Part shown: positions 23,541 through 34,977 of the stretch, in pieces
Position numbering within the stretch: the first letter of the stretch is position 1
Layout: each line of letters opens with the position of its first letter
Assembly (NCBI RefSeq): GCF_030272615.1
Contig: NC_081409.1
Coordinates: 203,733,949-203,797,948 of the forward strand
Length of the DNA: 64,000 nucleotides
DNA from: Cryptomeria japonica
Lineage: Eukaryota > Streptophyta > Pinopsida > Cupressales > Cupressaceae
Direction: 5' to 3'
The notes under the pieces: generated by a model
Seen by the model: only the letters and a program-made list of their open reading frames with translations
Databases searched by the model: none
What the model was told of the DNA's origin: nothing
Made by a program: the position numbers and the translations under genes

Positions 23541-24956
23541 ATCAAGGCGTGGAATCATTTGATGAAGAATGACAAGGTCAAAAGCTTACAATCCACTCTA
23601 AGTTTCCAAGAGGTTAGAATCCTTTGTTTATGTTTTATTTTATTTGTTAAATTTGGTATAAAATGTGTAGAAATGGAAGTTTAGATAATAGATATGTACG
23701 TCCAAATGGGTATCAATTATTAATATCGTATTTGAAATGCTTTGTAAACCATTGTGGAATAGAAGAAAAGAATTTAGAGAAAAGATGTTAATATCGTATT
23801 TTGCACAAAAATAATTAGTTTTAATTCTATTTTTAGAATGTGTTTGCGTACTTTTGGTTACATATGAGATTAATTTCATACATGTTTAACACCTTCTTTG
23901 TATGTACTTTATTTTAGACGAAAGATTGATTTTAAGATTACTGCTTATAAAAGTTTATCGTTTTCCAAAATATGAAAGATTGTCTTCGATAGATATATTA
24001 GACAAGTAATAATTAGTAAACAAAAATGATATCTCTATTTTTGATTAAAAGAAAAATTGTATTCTCAAATAGAATTTGTGTTTGAGGGAATCAAGCTAGG
24101 GTTAAGCTTGAGTTGGAAAAAATTACCTTTCGGGACGGGTGTCAAATGTGGATGTTTTAGGGAGAATAGTTGTTTTTTCCAACTATTATTTTGTTGTGCA
24201 TGGCATATACTCAGTCGAGTTATTGTTTGAATTATCCATAGAAAAAGATGGAAATTCCTTATTTATACTCTCTACCACATCCTAGTATGATAGCAAATGC
24301 TTGTTTCTTAGAATGAACTAGGAAAAATGAAAATGCATATATTATCTATGCATGCACCAGATTCCCTCTTGCTTTCGAATTCTTTGGTTAAACCAATTCG
24401 TGCAGGATCGAATATTCTTGATTGACCAAGAATTCCGGGGAAGCGTAAGCTTCAAGGTTGGGCGGAAAAAGCGCCTGATTCTTGTTCTCGTCTGCATTCA
24501 AAAGACAGAAGGAAGCGACTCAAACTAAAGATCGACGGATGCATCTTCTTGTATATTCTTAAGGCAAATTGGAAGCCTAAGTAGGAAATAAGAACTTCTT
24601 AGTATTGGATATTGTATTATTCATGTGCATTATTATGATATATTTGAAGTTTGCTTATATCTTGTATAAAATATGCTTAGAGATTGAAATTTTAAGTTTA
24701 TTTATGAATAAAGAGTAGTTTAGGGTTAGATCTTAGATTGACGTCTTTACACAACTGTCAAGAGATCTTTCATAATAGACCCATGCAGGAATATTTTTCA
24801 CCTCCCAATTATATTACCATCATCAAGAGCAATAGATGATTATGTTACTCTAGGCAATCCTCAAGCTACAAGAAGATTATGGATACAATGCTATCAAGAT
24901 CAAAATTCACACACATACAAAATATACATGACAATACTCTCACCCAAATTAAACAC
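23541..24956. other. AT-rich non-coding DNA
   Basis: No gene is visible. A short GC-richer piece at about 24400-24560 has no protein similarity that I can see. Confidence 0.4.
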
Positions 24957-25036
24957 ATATTATTCAAAGTATATTTTACTATCGACGTAACCATTGCACT
25001 TCCTTTTGATACAAGTACTAATTTTAAGATGACTAA
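24957..25036 (-). repeat. Short dispersed repeat adjoining the PAL pseudogene
   Basis: TATTATTCAAAGTATATTTT and AACCATTGCACTT, then ACAAGTACTAATTTTAA, recur with few changes at 29938-30020. It abuts the last recognisable PAL codon (about 25044), so it marks one junction of the PAL fragment. Confidence 0.75.
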
Positions 25037-25043
25037 ATTCACT

Positions 25044-25974
25044 CCATCCATCCAAACACCACATTGCACATTTCTCTAGCTCCCCTTTTCCAATGGCAAT
25101 AAAAACCTTTTCAATACCCTTCTCAAGAGTTCCCCCATGTTGGCGCACACAACAAACTCGTTTCGAGCTCCTCTCACACAAATTTATACAAAGAATAAGT
25201 TCTGCAACTCTGAATTTGGTTAACAGTTTGAAATGCCCTGCTTCTAGGTTCTGGTGAATCAAAGGGACCTCGACATTGAGCTCTTGTTCAAACAGAGATA
25301 TCATTTTAACTACACGGAAAACCCTCATTTCGTCTGGTGATTTTAGGGCCTGCTCAACGAGCACCTGACGAAGCTGCTGCATTAATGGAGAAGACAACCC
25401 TGCAGGATCTTCTATGTAAGTGAAAACAGGGAGCTTATCAATGACATGTAGGAGCTCCTTTTCACAAAACCGAGTGGGCCAATAGCAGACTCTCTATTAT
25501 TGAATATAGGGTTTTCCTGGCTGCCTAGCAAACCCCCTATTTTATGTCGCCATGGAAATTTTCTTCCAGATGGCGAAGATCAATAGCCTGCCACAGGGCA
25601 ATCCAGTATGTGGACAACATGAGCTTGAGAATTTTGATGGCTTTTGTGGTCTTTTTGGCAAAGACGAGGTCCACAGAGTTTACATCCTAGTTGTGATACT
25701 CTGCACTCTGGACATGGTTTGTTACAGGGTTTGAAAGATACTATATTTCGAAAGTATAGGAGGCCATGGCGATCTCTGCGCCTTTGAGATTGTAGTCCAG
25801 GCTAGGGTTTTTACCACCAAAAAGATTGGACAGTAGGTCGTTGCAGTAATCGTTTACCAGCTCTAAGAATTGGGCTAACATGAGCTTGGCAATGGCAGCC
25901 ACCGCCAAGAGAAGATTGTCCATGGAGACACCGATTGATGTCCCTTGAAAGTAGTCATTGTGTAGGGCTTTGTC
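25044..25974 (-). pseudogene. Phenylalanine ammonia-lyase (PAL), C-terminal third, broken
   Basis: PAL converts phenylalanine to trans-cinnamate at the entry to phenylpropanoid and lignin synthesis. The minus strand reads [20 protein letters not shown], then [104 protein letters not shown], and finishes with IEKVFIAIGKGELEKC followed by CLDGW. These follow the order of plant PAL from just after the active-site half to near the C-terminus. The MIO-forming Ala-Ser-Gly region and everything upstream are missing. Two TAG stops fall where PAL has Gln, another stop follows HGDIK, and a frameshift lies near 25480. The gene call is firm, and it is clearly non-functional. Whether it is a retrocopy or a duplicated fragment cannot be told. 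Confidence 0.93.
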
Positions 25975-26931
25975 TCATATTTCTATAGCAATAAACTCTA
26001 CACATAATAAAGTGGTTTTTTTTTCTTCCAAAATTGAATTTTACAGTCGCACAAATCAATAGAAAAAAATGGTATGTTATAATTATTTAAAATAAAAGTC
26101 AGTCAATGGGCCTTTGGTCTATTGATGAAGTTGAATGGCTTGAAATGAGTCCTAGAGATCAAGCCTTATTGAATGCAAGGCTCCAACATCATAAGAGATG
26201 AGGTCGGGATCGTCCTCACTGGCCCTGGCAACTCATAGAATTAGGTTAGGCAATTTTCTCTATTCATTGTTAGCGGAAAATATACGGAGTTCTGCATTTG
26301 TCAAAAGGGAAATAAGACAAATGCTATTAATCCTGATGGGGACAAAACTGGTCGCAGGATTGTATCGAATGTCAATAAATCTGGCATAGCAGAACACAAA
26401 ACAGATGATTCAACAGACAATTGCAATTCTTCGCAAGACCAGTGCACTCTTCAAAAATAGCACACCTTTGTAAAATTTGAATGACATTAATTAATCTGTT
26501 TTTATTTATCATGTTAAGTAGTGATATTTAAACTAAAAAATCAGTGGATAATACCAACAATATGAACGCAACAGATTCCAAGTTTAATGTTTTCAAGCAT
26601 GTGGATTCACACTCACGTTATACAATTGATTTATCCTTCTTTTTTCAACTGCATTGATGAGGTCTATAATAGTTTTGCAACATCTGGGTGATCCCAATAT
26701 TTGTTGGGTAGAGATCCAGAGATGAAATTACCACGGTGAAGGATCGTTTTGAGGAAGTGGATCCCTCATTGGAAAAAGTTATAACTCTCAAAATTGTAAG
26801 GAAGCTTCTAAAATCGTATTTTTGCGATGGGATTAAACAAATGTGAAATTCCTTAATGATTCAAAGAGCATGGTTTAATCATGAGATCGACTTCAATAGA
26901 ATAGTAACTTGCATAAACAATGGAAATTGTA
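25975..26931. other. Non-coding DNA upstream of the PAL fragment
   Basis: PAL similarity stops at 25974 and no further PAL exon is seen. There is no other gene and no long repeat. Confidence 0.45.
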
Positions 26932-27152
26932 GAACTAAAAGTCGATATCATTTACCTATGATAAAATCTTATGAGGATTCATATATGGTAGAAAAAGAGA
27001 CTTTTGAACTAAAAGTCGACATCATTTACCTATGATAAAACCTTGTGACGATCTAGATATGATAGAAAAGAGACTTTTGAACTAAAAGTCGACATCATTT
27101 ACCTATGATAAAACCTTATGAGGATCCAGATATGGTAGAAAAGAGACTTTTG
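26932..27152. repeat. Three-copy 73-74 bp tandem repeat
   Basis: Units begin GAACTAAAAGTCGA at 26932, 27006 and 27079 and include CATTTACCTATGATAAAA and AGAGACTTTT. The second and third units are the closest pair. Confidence 0.93.
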
Positions 27153-27740
27153 AATTTTGTTATATGTAATGTAGGCTCCTCCTTACTCAAGTCTCCTCCA
27201 AAAGTACTCTTACTAATATGCTCATTTAGAAATCTTCATTGACCTCAGAATCTAGTTAGTATAGCTTCTTATAGTGTTGTAGTTGTTAAAATGATAAAGT
27301 AAAGGTAGCTTTTAGGTTCCGACCAAGTGAGCATACTAATTTGGTGTATGAAACCATTCATATTATGAGCATTTGACATGGGATTGTCCTTTTATCTATC
27401 TTGCATACTGACATTTTGGTGTGGAATTTGAAGACTTTCTTAACCCACTTGAATTTGCATTCACAATTTCACGGTCTTTCGGACTATAAGGTCTCAAGGA
27501 AATATATGAATGTTCAAAACATACCTCTTTTATTACTTAGTGTTTCTTCTCTATGAAATTTATTTCTTTTGTGGCTAGAATTTTCAAAGGAAAATGGTTC
27601 AAATATATTTGTGTGTAGTTCAAATATGTTTTGTCTAGCTTTGGCTTAGATTATGCTAATTCTTTTTTTCTTATAAGAATTAATGATATCAATAGCAAAT
27701 TCAGAATCTTAGAATTGAGTGTAGGATAGATCGTATTCAT
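27153..27740. other. AT-rich non-coding DNA
   Basis: No gene or repeat seen. Confidence 0.4.
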
Positions 27741-27955
27741 ATGAACTATAGAGTCAATTTGGTAGATAGAGTCATCCAAAGATACCTTGAGAAAATATGA
27801 ACTATAGAGTCAATTTGGTAGATAGAGTCATCCAAAGATACCTTGGGAAAATAAGATGTGTAGAACTGAGTGTATATTAAGATCTAACTCACATGAACTA
27901 ATAGTGAATTTGGCAGATGGGGTCATCCAAAGATGTCGTGGGAAAATAGAATTTG
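27741..27955. repeat. 56-bp tandem repeat, two exact-like copies and one diverged
   Basis: ATGAACTATAGAGTCAATTT starts at 27741 and again at 27797 with essentially identical 56-bp units. A third, diverged unit (CATGAACTAATAGTGAATTT) begins near 27893 and shares GTCATCCAAAGAT. Confidence 0.93.
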
Positions 27956-28353
27956 AATGGTGTTTAATTTAAATAAAGCAGGAGAATAAATGTGCTTTCT
28001 ATTAAGTTACATGTATTGGGATCAATTAGACAAGCATTAGAAAGAATAAATTAGTACATGAAACTTTAGTTCAAGACAATCAAGCAAAGGCTAGAGAATT
28101 TATCATAAAGCTCATCTATAAAAGAAAATAGTTAAATTTGAGAGATTCTGCTGACAAATTGACCTAAAGAACATAAGGAACTTAAAAGTCATCATCACAT
28201 TCATATGTCATTATGATTTCAACATATATGTAAATAAATCATTCCTTGGATATTGAAGTTTTGTGTACATGTGTTTATGCTCTTACATACAACTAGTTGT
28301 GTAATTCCTTATTGTAGATCTTGATAATAAGTTTGTGTTCTTGTTTGGTAATG

Positions 28354-28690
28354 ATAAAATTAGGAAAATCATGTCAAGGAAAGAATGTAGTATCCCCTAG
28401 TAATGGCACAAATAATAGACATAAAATATTTATGCAACAATTGTACTTTTTTAATATTTTTTTGCTAACGACATACATTCAAAGAGAACTCTACCATTCC
28501 ATTACAACTTAATGGCCACTTCTAGCTTACAAACTCTATATTAACTAAAATGTACTACGGTTGAGGCAAAAATTAGGAAAAGATTGTCAAGGAAAGAATG
28601 TAGTATCCCCTACTAAAGTCACAAATAATGGACACAAAATAGTTACACAAAAATTCTACTTCTATATAATTTTACGCTAATGACATACTT
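28354..28690. repeat. Direct repeat of about 125 bp, spaced 215 bp
   Basis: GGAAAGAATGTAGTATCCCC occurs near 28378 and again near 28592, with matching flanks (AAAATTAGGAAAA upstream and GCTAA(C/T)GACATAC downstream). Confidence 0.9.
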
Positions 28691-28989
28691 GGGATGAGTC
28701 CTCTAAACTCCCACACTTAGCATAAATATGGAAAGCCTTGTGTATTGATGAAAGAAGTGCCAATATACAAATTCCCAAAAGAAAAACTCGCCAAAACCAT
28801 GACAAGCGACTCAATTTGAGGTTTCGAAAAAAATAATAACAAGGGTTTCCATGGGGCAAAACACCATTCTTTTTTATCCATGACTTCACCTTCTACAACC
28901 ATTTGGATTTTCAATGTGTAGATATGATACTAAAGCAATATAATTGATGTAGTAGTTGTAAAGGATATAAAGATAAGAAATACTTAAAA

Positions 28990-29310
28990 GTTGAAAAATG
29001 TTTCAAAAACTGTGCTTTCTTTTTGAAAGCGTATGTGAGAAGACATCACGATTCATTGAGGAACTGGAATTTTTGTGATGTTTCAAGAAGTGTCATTGCT
29101 TTTTGAAATTTGTGTGTAGCTAAAATGGACGCTAAATTGTATGATTTGAGAAGAAGTAATGATTCAAGTAGGAGGTGGACTACTTTTTGTAGTGGTTCAT
29201 GCTGGACTTTTTGTGAAGTTTCAAAAAGTGTCATTTCTTTTTGAAATTTGTTTCTAGCCAAACTGGACTCTAAGTTGTATGATGTGAGAAGACCTGTGAT
29301 TCAAGGAGGA
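28990..29310. repeat. Direct repeat of about 137 bp
   Basis: TGTGATGTTTCAAGAAGTGT near 29074 and TGTGAAGTTTCAAAAAGTGT near 29211 head two long similar units, both followed by CTTTTTGAAATTTGT and later GGAGGTGGACTA. A weaker third copy precedes them near 28995. Confidence 0.85.
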
Positions 29311-29460
29311 GGTGGACTATTTTTTGCAGTACTTCATTAAGCAACATCAACATGATTAAGTCTATATATTATTGAGGTTGATAGTACAAGATTTGGTATG
29401 ATTTTTGAGCTGTGATAGTTGTCAAGAGGATATCTAAGCATTCCACAACAAATGTATTCA

Positions 29461-29745
29461 ATGTTTAACCCTAATGCTATTTAAACTTTATTTGTAATAT
29501 AGCCCTAACCCTACTCTCAACCCTAAGTCAAATGTTTCTTCTTTAATCATCCTAATTGATACCCAATCCCATTTAACCCTAGCCTAACCTAACCTTAACC
29601 CTAATACTAACCCTAATTATAATGAAAATCCTTATTCTAGTTTTAATCTTAATTAAACCTGAACTTAAACCCTAGTGCAACCTTAATGCTAATTGTAACC
29701 TTGATACCAAAGTTTATTCTATAAGTTTAACACTAACCCTAACCC
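29461..29745. repeat. Degenerate telomere-like tract
   Basis: Many CCCTAA/CCTAA words are scattered in one orientation over about 285 bp (for example CCCTAACCCTA near 29503 and ACACTAACCCTAACCCAC near 29730), with irregular spacing and decay. It resembles an old interstitial copy of the plant telomere repeat CCCTAAA, not a live telomere. Confidence 0.6.
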
Positions 29746-29937
29746 ACAATCAATTTCTAAAATTAATCATTTTCATAAATTGTAAAAAAAAAAGAATTAT
29801 ATTTGTGCAACTTGGGGTTTTAAATTAATTTGCATCCATTCATGTTTAGTTTTTCACATTTCAAAATCAATTTGTTTATATTACAAATATTCATTTTTAA
29901 TAGAGGCAATATTTATTCTCTATGATTTTTCTACCTT

Positions 29938-30020
29938 CCAATATATTATTCAAAGTATATTTTCTATCAGTGCTACAACCATTGCACTTATTTTTGGTGC
30001 AAGTGCTAGTTTTAAAGAAT
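29938..30020 (-). repeat. Second copy of the dispersed repeat at 24957
   Basis: TATTATTCAAAGTATATTTT and CAACCATTGCACTT match 24957-25036. No PAL sequence accompanies this copy, so the repeat is independent of PAL. Confidence 0.75.
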
Positions 30021-30449
30021 AAAGGAAATTCAAATGGATTGAAAATAGAAAAACAACAAGAGATAAGAAAACTTCCAAATTCCATCGGCAAGGTATAAGC
30101 ATTCTTTTCCCTCTTGAGAATGTACATGCTCTAAGTATCAAAAGTAATGTTTGTCCTTATGTGAAAAAATAGACCAATAGGAAAACCATTTTAAAATAGT
30201 GATAATAAAGCTAACTATAGTGGACTAAATAGGAAGAATAGTAGAAGAACCTGCACACTACTAAGAAACATAACAGTAAGAATCATGAATCTAAAGAGGC
30301 ATTATTGTCAACATTTAGAAAATCACAAGTGTGCTAATATCTCGAATAGGACAATCCTAGTCATTTTCAATATTGAAACCTTAATGTAATTTCAATTACA
30401 ATTTGTGTAGAAAAAAATCAACCTAATTTCCTTCCTTTCTAGTATAGTT
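30021..30449. other. AT-rich non-coding DNA
   Basis: No gene or repeat seen. Confidence 0.4.
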
Positions 30450-31120
30450 CCACATAACAACATTGAAACCATGAATGGGGATGTATGTCTTTCTTACACT
30501 CATTAAGTTGTCATCACTTGAAGTTAGACCTAGAAGGACTTTCTTTTGAAATGATCAACCAAGGTTTTAGAATCAAATCTCAAAGTAATATATTATAATT
30601 CATTTTCTTAGCATGCAAAAGAGCTTGGGAAATAGAAATAGAATTTAAAAAATTATTAAAACTAACACCAAGACTACCTACAAACTATAAATTGACAATA
30701 CCATTATGATCACAAAAAACATATCCCATGCCATTGTTTCTAAGGTTGTCTTTTTAAGCTCCATCAACATTAATTTTAGCCAATTCTAGAGGAGGGTGTT
30801 CCCATTAAGTAAGTTTATAATATTGAGGGTTATTATTAGAAGAGGTATCTACAAGGGTGATGCTATAGGAATATCAAGTCTAAATAGAACTCTAAATTTC
30901 AACCAAGAACTCCAATGATAATCTTGTACCCAAAATTGACAAGTTTCTTTTAGATTGGTCATTATTCTACCTCAAACCTAATTGATATGCCTTGTTGTAC
31001 CATTAAAAATCCTTTGATTTTGCTCCCACCAAATATTCTAGTAGATCAAACTAAGACCAATATCATGTAAAATAAATTAAGGGCCTCGAGCTTGAAACAA
31101 GGTCACAACTAAAAGAGTCT
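30450..31120 (-). pseudogene. LINE C-terminal fragment: RNase H domain
   Basis: On the minus strand a frame reads NIWWEQNQRIFNGTTRHIN (near 31030) and then WEHPPLELAKINVDGA, GMGYVFCDHNGIV and LLHAKKMNY. This is the layout of the linker and RNase H at the end of plant LINE ORF2; compare EIWKERNRRIFKD and WFKLNFDGASRG in the LINE at 8-18 kb. Only the first part of the RNase H is clear, with stops after NVDGA and elsewhere. The family is related to, but not the same as, the 8-18 kb element. It directly adjoins the gypsy remnant at 31130-33009 on the same strand. Confidence 0.75.
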
Positions 31121-31129
31121 TGGATAATC

Positions 31130-33009
31130 TCAAATTTTTTCCATGAAATTCCCAACAAATCACACTATAAATAGTGAAGAAAAGTGACCAAGGGGAAAAC
31201 TAAAATGAGATGTTCTAAGTGCTTGCACTATTGAATAGAACTCTTGATGACATACATAGTACTTCCTTTTTGCTTCATTCAATTTCTTATTGACATACAT
31301 AGTACTTCCTTTTTGCTTCATTCAATTTCTTATTAAGTAAGCTACAAGTCTCTCTTCTTGATTGAGCACTCTACTAATTACATGTCCACTTGTGTCATAA
31401 TAAACTTGGAACACTTTACTAAAATTAGGAAAAGTCAAAACCAAGTGTTTCATCACCTTCCTCTTCAACAACTAATTTTTTTTCTCTATTGCATTCATCC
31501 ACTTAAATTATTTTCTATTACCTTTCATCATCTTTGTGATTGCAACATAAATTCCACTATTTTTTTTAATGAAATTCCTATAAAAGGTTGCCAAGCCATT
31601 GAAACCTTTGGCTTCAAACATACTTCAATAGGAAGGACAATCCATAATTTCCTTGATTTTCTTTGGGTCCATATTCAACCCCTCTTCAGATAAAACAAAA
31701 CCTAAATACACTTACTCTCTCTTCATGAAACTATATTTCTTCAAATTAACCATTAATTTTTCTTCTTTCAATCTTTGTAATACTACCCTAATGTGTAACA
31801 AATGATCTTTTTTTGTCTTACTAGAAATTACTATATCATCTAAATTTACAATTATAAATCCTTCATTTTGAATGTGTACACTTATATTCACCCCATTCTC
31901 GTATTCTTATTAAATGATACTCACTCTTTTAATATATCTTTGTGAAATACTTATCTCCACTCAAGTAGCCCATCATATCATCCATTAAAGAAAACTGGAA
32001 TTTGCACTTGATTGTTTTTTGTATATGACCCTAGAACCAATACACATTTGCCATTCTCCATCTTTCTTTAGTGTAACTACTATTAGTATAACACACAAGC
32101 TCAAACTTTATCTTATCAAACCCTTATCCAACAACTCCTATGCTTATCTATTTATCTCATAATTTTCCATTAAAATCATTTAATAGAGCACTTTGTTTGA
32201 TAAACTAGCCCATGGTATCAAGTCCATACAAGGGTTGGTACTCCTCATTGACGGCAAGCCATCAAGAAACTCCATCAAAAACTATGTGAATTAATATAAA
32301 ATATCTTATACCTCCATGGGCAATTCTTTCTTCTCTTCTTGTCTAGCCTCTATGGGCTTAGGAATGAAATTATAGCAAGCTTTCTCCTTCTTCAAATCCT
32401 TAAAAAATTATTTCTTGGTCACCAAAATACTCAGGGATTCTTCTTTAGTTCCTAACCCTTAACTTTCATGGAATTCAAAGTATATTCCTTTCCATTCTTC
32501 TCTATCTCGAAACAAGTATTTTTGTCATCATGAATGATCCTTGTTTATCATATTGTAAAGGTCTACTTGATAGAATATATGACATGCATCCATTGGCATA
32601 ATATCACATAGTATCTCATCCTTATAGCTACCAATATGAAAAGTCACTAAATAATGCACACTTACCAATAGTTAGTACCCCTTTTGCAACCAAGAAAGAT
32701 TTTAAGGACTAAAATGTTGTTTTTTTTCAATTTCAACTTCTCAACCATCTCCTTTAACACAAGATTTATAGTACTCTTGACATCTATGGTGACTCCACAA
32801 TATTTACCTCTAGACTCGCATCTAGTTTGAAACAAGTTCCTACTTGTGTTAGTTCGTCCTTCTCTTTTTTTGGTTTTGGTAAAATTCTCCTGAACATTAA
32901 AGATTCTCAACTTGGGCCACATGAATTCTATCCTCTTCTACTTTATTATTGTTTTGTTGTATTTGAGGATACTCAAATATCATATGCCCTATTTCTCTAC
33001 ATTAGTAAT
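31130..33009 (-). pseudogene. Ty3/gypsy gag-pol remnant, probably chromovirus type
   Basis: Reading the minus strand from 33009 downward, a CCHC-knuckle remnant (CREIGHMIFEYP) comes first. The RT N-terminal part follows (LDGLPSMRSTNPCMDLIPWA; ELLDKGLIR; LKKDGEWQMC), then the RT active-site region NLDDIVISSKTKKDH, VYLGFVLSEEGLNMDPKKI and GLATFYRNFIKK. Last is an RNase H start (VLTFPNFSKVFQVYYDTSG) and NEAKRKYYVCHQEFYSIVQA. The order gag-PR-RT-RNase H is that of Ty3/gypsy. The RT motif reads N-L-D-D instead of Y-L-D-D, and stops and frameshifts are frequent. Integrase is missing. The 5' side is cut by the LTR at 33010, suggesting that the Tat element inserted here. Confidence 0.85.
31248..31333. 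repeat. 43-bp tandem duplication inside the RNase H remnant
   Basis: TGACATACATAGTACTTCCT starts at 31248 and at 31291. A 43-bp duplication shifts the frame of the RNase H remnant and duplicates the KKLNEAKRKYYVCH stretch. Confidence 0.93.
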
Positions 33010-34493
33010 TGTAGACACCTAAAAGTTGCACAATGAATTAAGTGAATTTTATTCATTTAATTATCCCTAATTCTTCCAATTAATTAATATCCCCATTCTT
33101 CTAATTTTGACCATTAATCAAATTAAAGATTTGATTAATATTTTCCTTCTTCTATCTAAGCCATTTTAATTAAATTCACATTTAATTAAATACCCCCCTA
33201 GGCATTTTAATTAAATTTACATTTAATTAAAAATATCAATTCCCATTTTAATTAAATCTACATTTAATTAAAATCCCCTTTGCATTTAAATAAATCAAAA
33301 TTTATTTGAAAATCCCCTCACTTGCAAAATCCTACAAACGCAAGTTGCATCCTCTATTTTGGCTAAATTAAATCATTTTAGTTTACCAAAATTACCTATT
33401 TTCCCTCACCCACTTGCAAAATCTTACATCTCCCACTTGCATTCTCCTAAATTCATGACTAAACCTCTTCTAGAGCCTTCTAGATTCATCTAACCATCCT
33501 AATTAGCCTAACCCATCCCTTAATCATTTGCACATTCATTAAGAGAAGTCACTTCTCAAAAATCCCTCAAAGTATTTGAAATGCATTAAAGGCTTGGTGT
33601 CTCCAACAAGTTAACCCTCAAAGTCTCCTAAACCATTAATGGTTAATTCAACCTCCCCTCATGGTTAGAGACTTTCTCTCTAACTTAACCCTCATCTAAC
33701 TCAAGGGTCTTATCAAGCACTCATGGCTTTGACCCTAGTTATCCTATTAACCCTTGCACAAGAGTTTACCCTTTGGGTAAAGGATTTATCCATTGGTTAT
33801 CCACTAACCCAACCATAACCTTACCTCCTAAGGTAATCACCATGTCTCCTCAGGCATTTAATGCCTCTTACATCTCCTCTCAAGCCCTCTCAAGGTGACA
33901 TTTGTCAACTTGGGATTGGATTGAATCTCTCACATGGATTGATAACTTTCAATCCCAGCCCTTGTTGAGATTACTCAATCTCAACCATCCATCTAATCTA
34001 TAGTCTCATTTCATCAAGCATTTTATCCTCTCTTTTATAATAGTAATTAGATCATTTAGTAGCATCATAGCTTAGATTTATCATGTTTTGCATATCATGT
34101 TAGTAATATCATGTTAGCTTCACTTCCATGGTAGCTTAAAATCATCTTAATATCATTTTCATGTTAGTTTAGCTTCATATCAATATCTTGCATCATATCA
34201 TTATCTAGTTTCATATCTAAATCATTCATTAGGATCATATTTGCATCCATTTTGATCCTAAAATCCTCTAAATCTCGTTCTCTAGGTTGTCATCCAAGAG
34301 ATCAAGTGCTCTTCCAAGTGAGGGCCACCTTGAATCTTGAGGATCTTTAGAGATAGAGGAGCATGGAATGATTTTAAGGAGTTTAGATTCATTAACTTGT
34401 TTTCTTGATTTCTAACCTCTAATGCAATGTTTCATGTGTGTGTTTGAGTTGTTTTCCTTGCTATGTAGGTTGATACCACATTTCTGGCACACA
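33010..34493 (+). repeat. 5' LTR of the Tat-type element
   Basis: Starts TGTAGACACC, ends GGCACACA, and is followed after four bases by a primer site. It is 1,484 bp and matches the solo LTR at 5397-6936 along most of its length. A weak TATA-like TTTATAATAG lies at about 34034. The left end is set by the TG and by where similarity to the other copy begins. Curiously, both copies are preceded by TAGTAAT. Confidence 0.75.
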
Positions 34494-34497
34494 TCTT

Positions 34498-34515
34498 TGG
34501 CATCCACCGTGGGGC
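34498..34515 (+). other. Primer-binding site of the Tat-type element
   Basis: TGGCATCCACCGTGGGGC begins four bases after the LTR end. The TGG start (complement of the tRNA CCA end) and the CCACCGTGGGG body are of the kind found next to LTRs of plant Ty3/gypsy elements. I do not assign the tRNA. Confidence 0.7.
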
Positions 34516-34586
34516 TAGACCTCCGAAATTTTACCATTTCTAATTTTTTCCATAGGATTCACACCTACAGTTTCAAACGTAGATTA

Positions 34587-34817
34587 GTGCATACACCCTC
34601 GGTTATTGAGCATTTGACAGATCTTATAGCGCATACGACAGATATTTTCGTGCATTTGACAGAATTTCTTGTGCAGATAACTCTTCTTTTAGTGCATACA
34701 ACATCTTTTCTTGCGCATTTACCTTTTCTTATAGCGCATTTGACTGTTTCTATTGTGCATACAACTGCTCTTTTAGCGCATATGATCTTTGTTTTTGTGC
34801 ATATAAAACAGAGACAG
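34587..34817 (+). repeat. Eleven 21-bp units just after the primer site
   Basis: Units start G(T/C)GCAT or GAGCAT every 21 bases, at 34587, 34608, 34629, 34650, 34671, 34692, 34713, 34734, 34755, 34776 and 34797. Because 21 is divisible by three, one frame stays open across the array and gives a seven-residue periodicity ((A/V)H-T-T-x-x-(L/F)). The units are diverged, yet the 21-bp register is never lost. Confidence 0.9.
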
Positions 34818-34977
34818 AAATTTGTAACTGAGGTTTAAAAATTAGGCTTGTAGAAGCCCACCTGAGGTTTTTTATTTTCACTAACTTTCTTTCTTTGCAG
34901 GTTTCTAACAGTTTTCTTGCAGATTTGGAGGAGTTTAGTTAGGATTTAAGGATTTCTTTTCTAGCTTTTTTAAGTTG

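Noticed and set aside
25552-25734. Plus-strand 60-codon frame
   Set aside because: Antisense shadow of the PAL pseudogene.
29461-29745. A true telomere end
   Set aside because: Units are irregular and decayed, and ordinary sequence continues on both sides.
31358-31693. Plus-strand frame of 111 codons
   Set aside because: It is the opposite-strand shadow of the gypsy RT and RNase H remnant, which matches known motifs.
34587-34817. CRISPR-like array
   Set aside because: Units are contiguous with no spacers, diverged, and lie in a plant retrotransposon leader.
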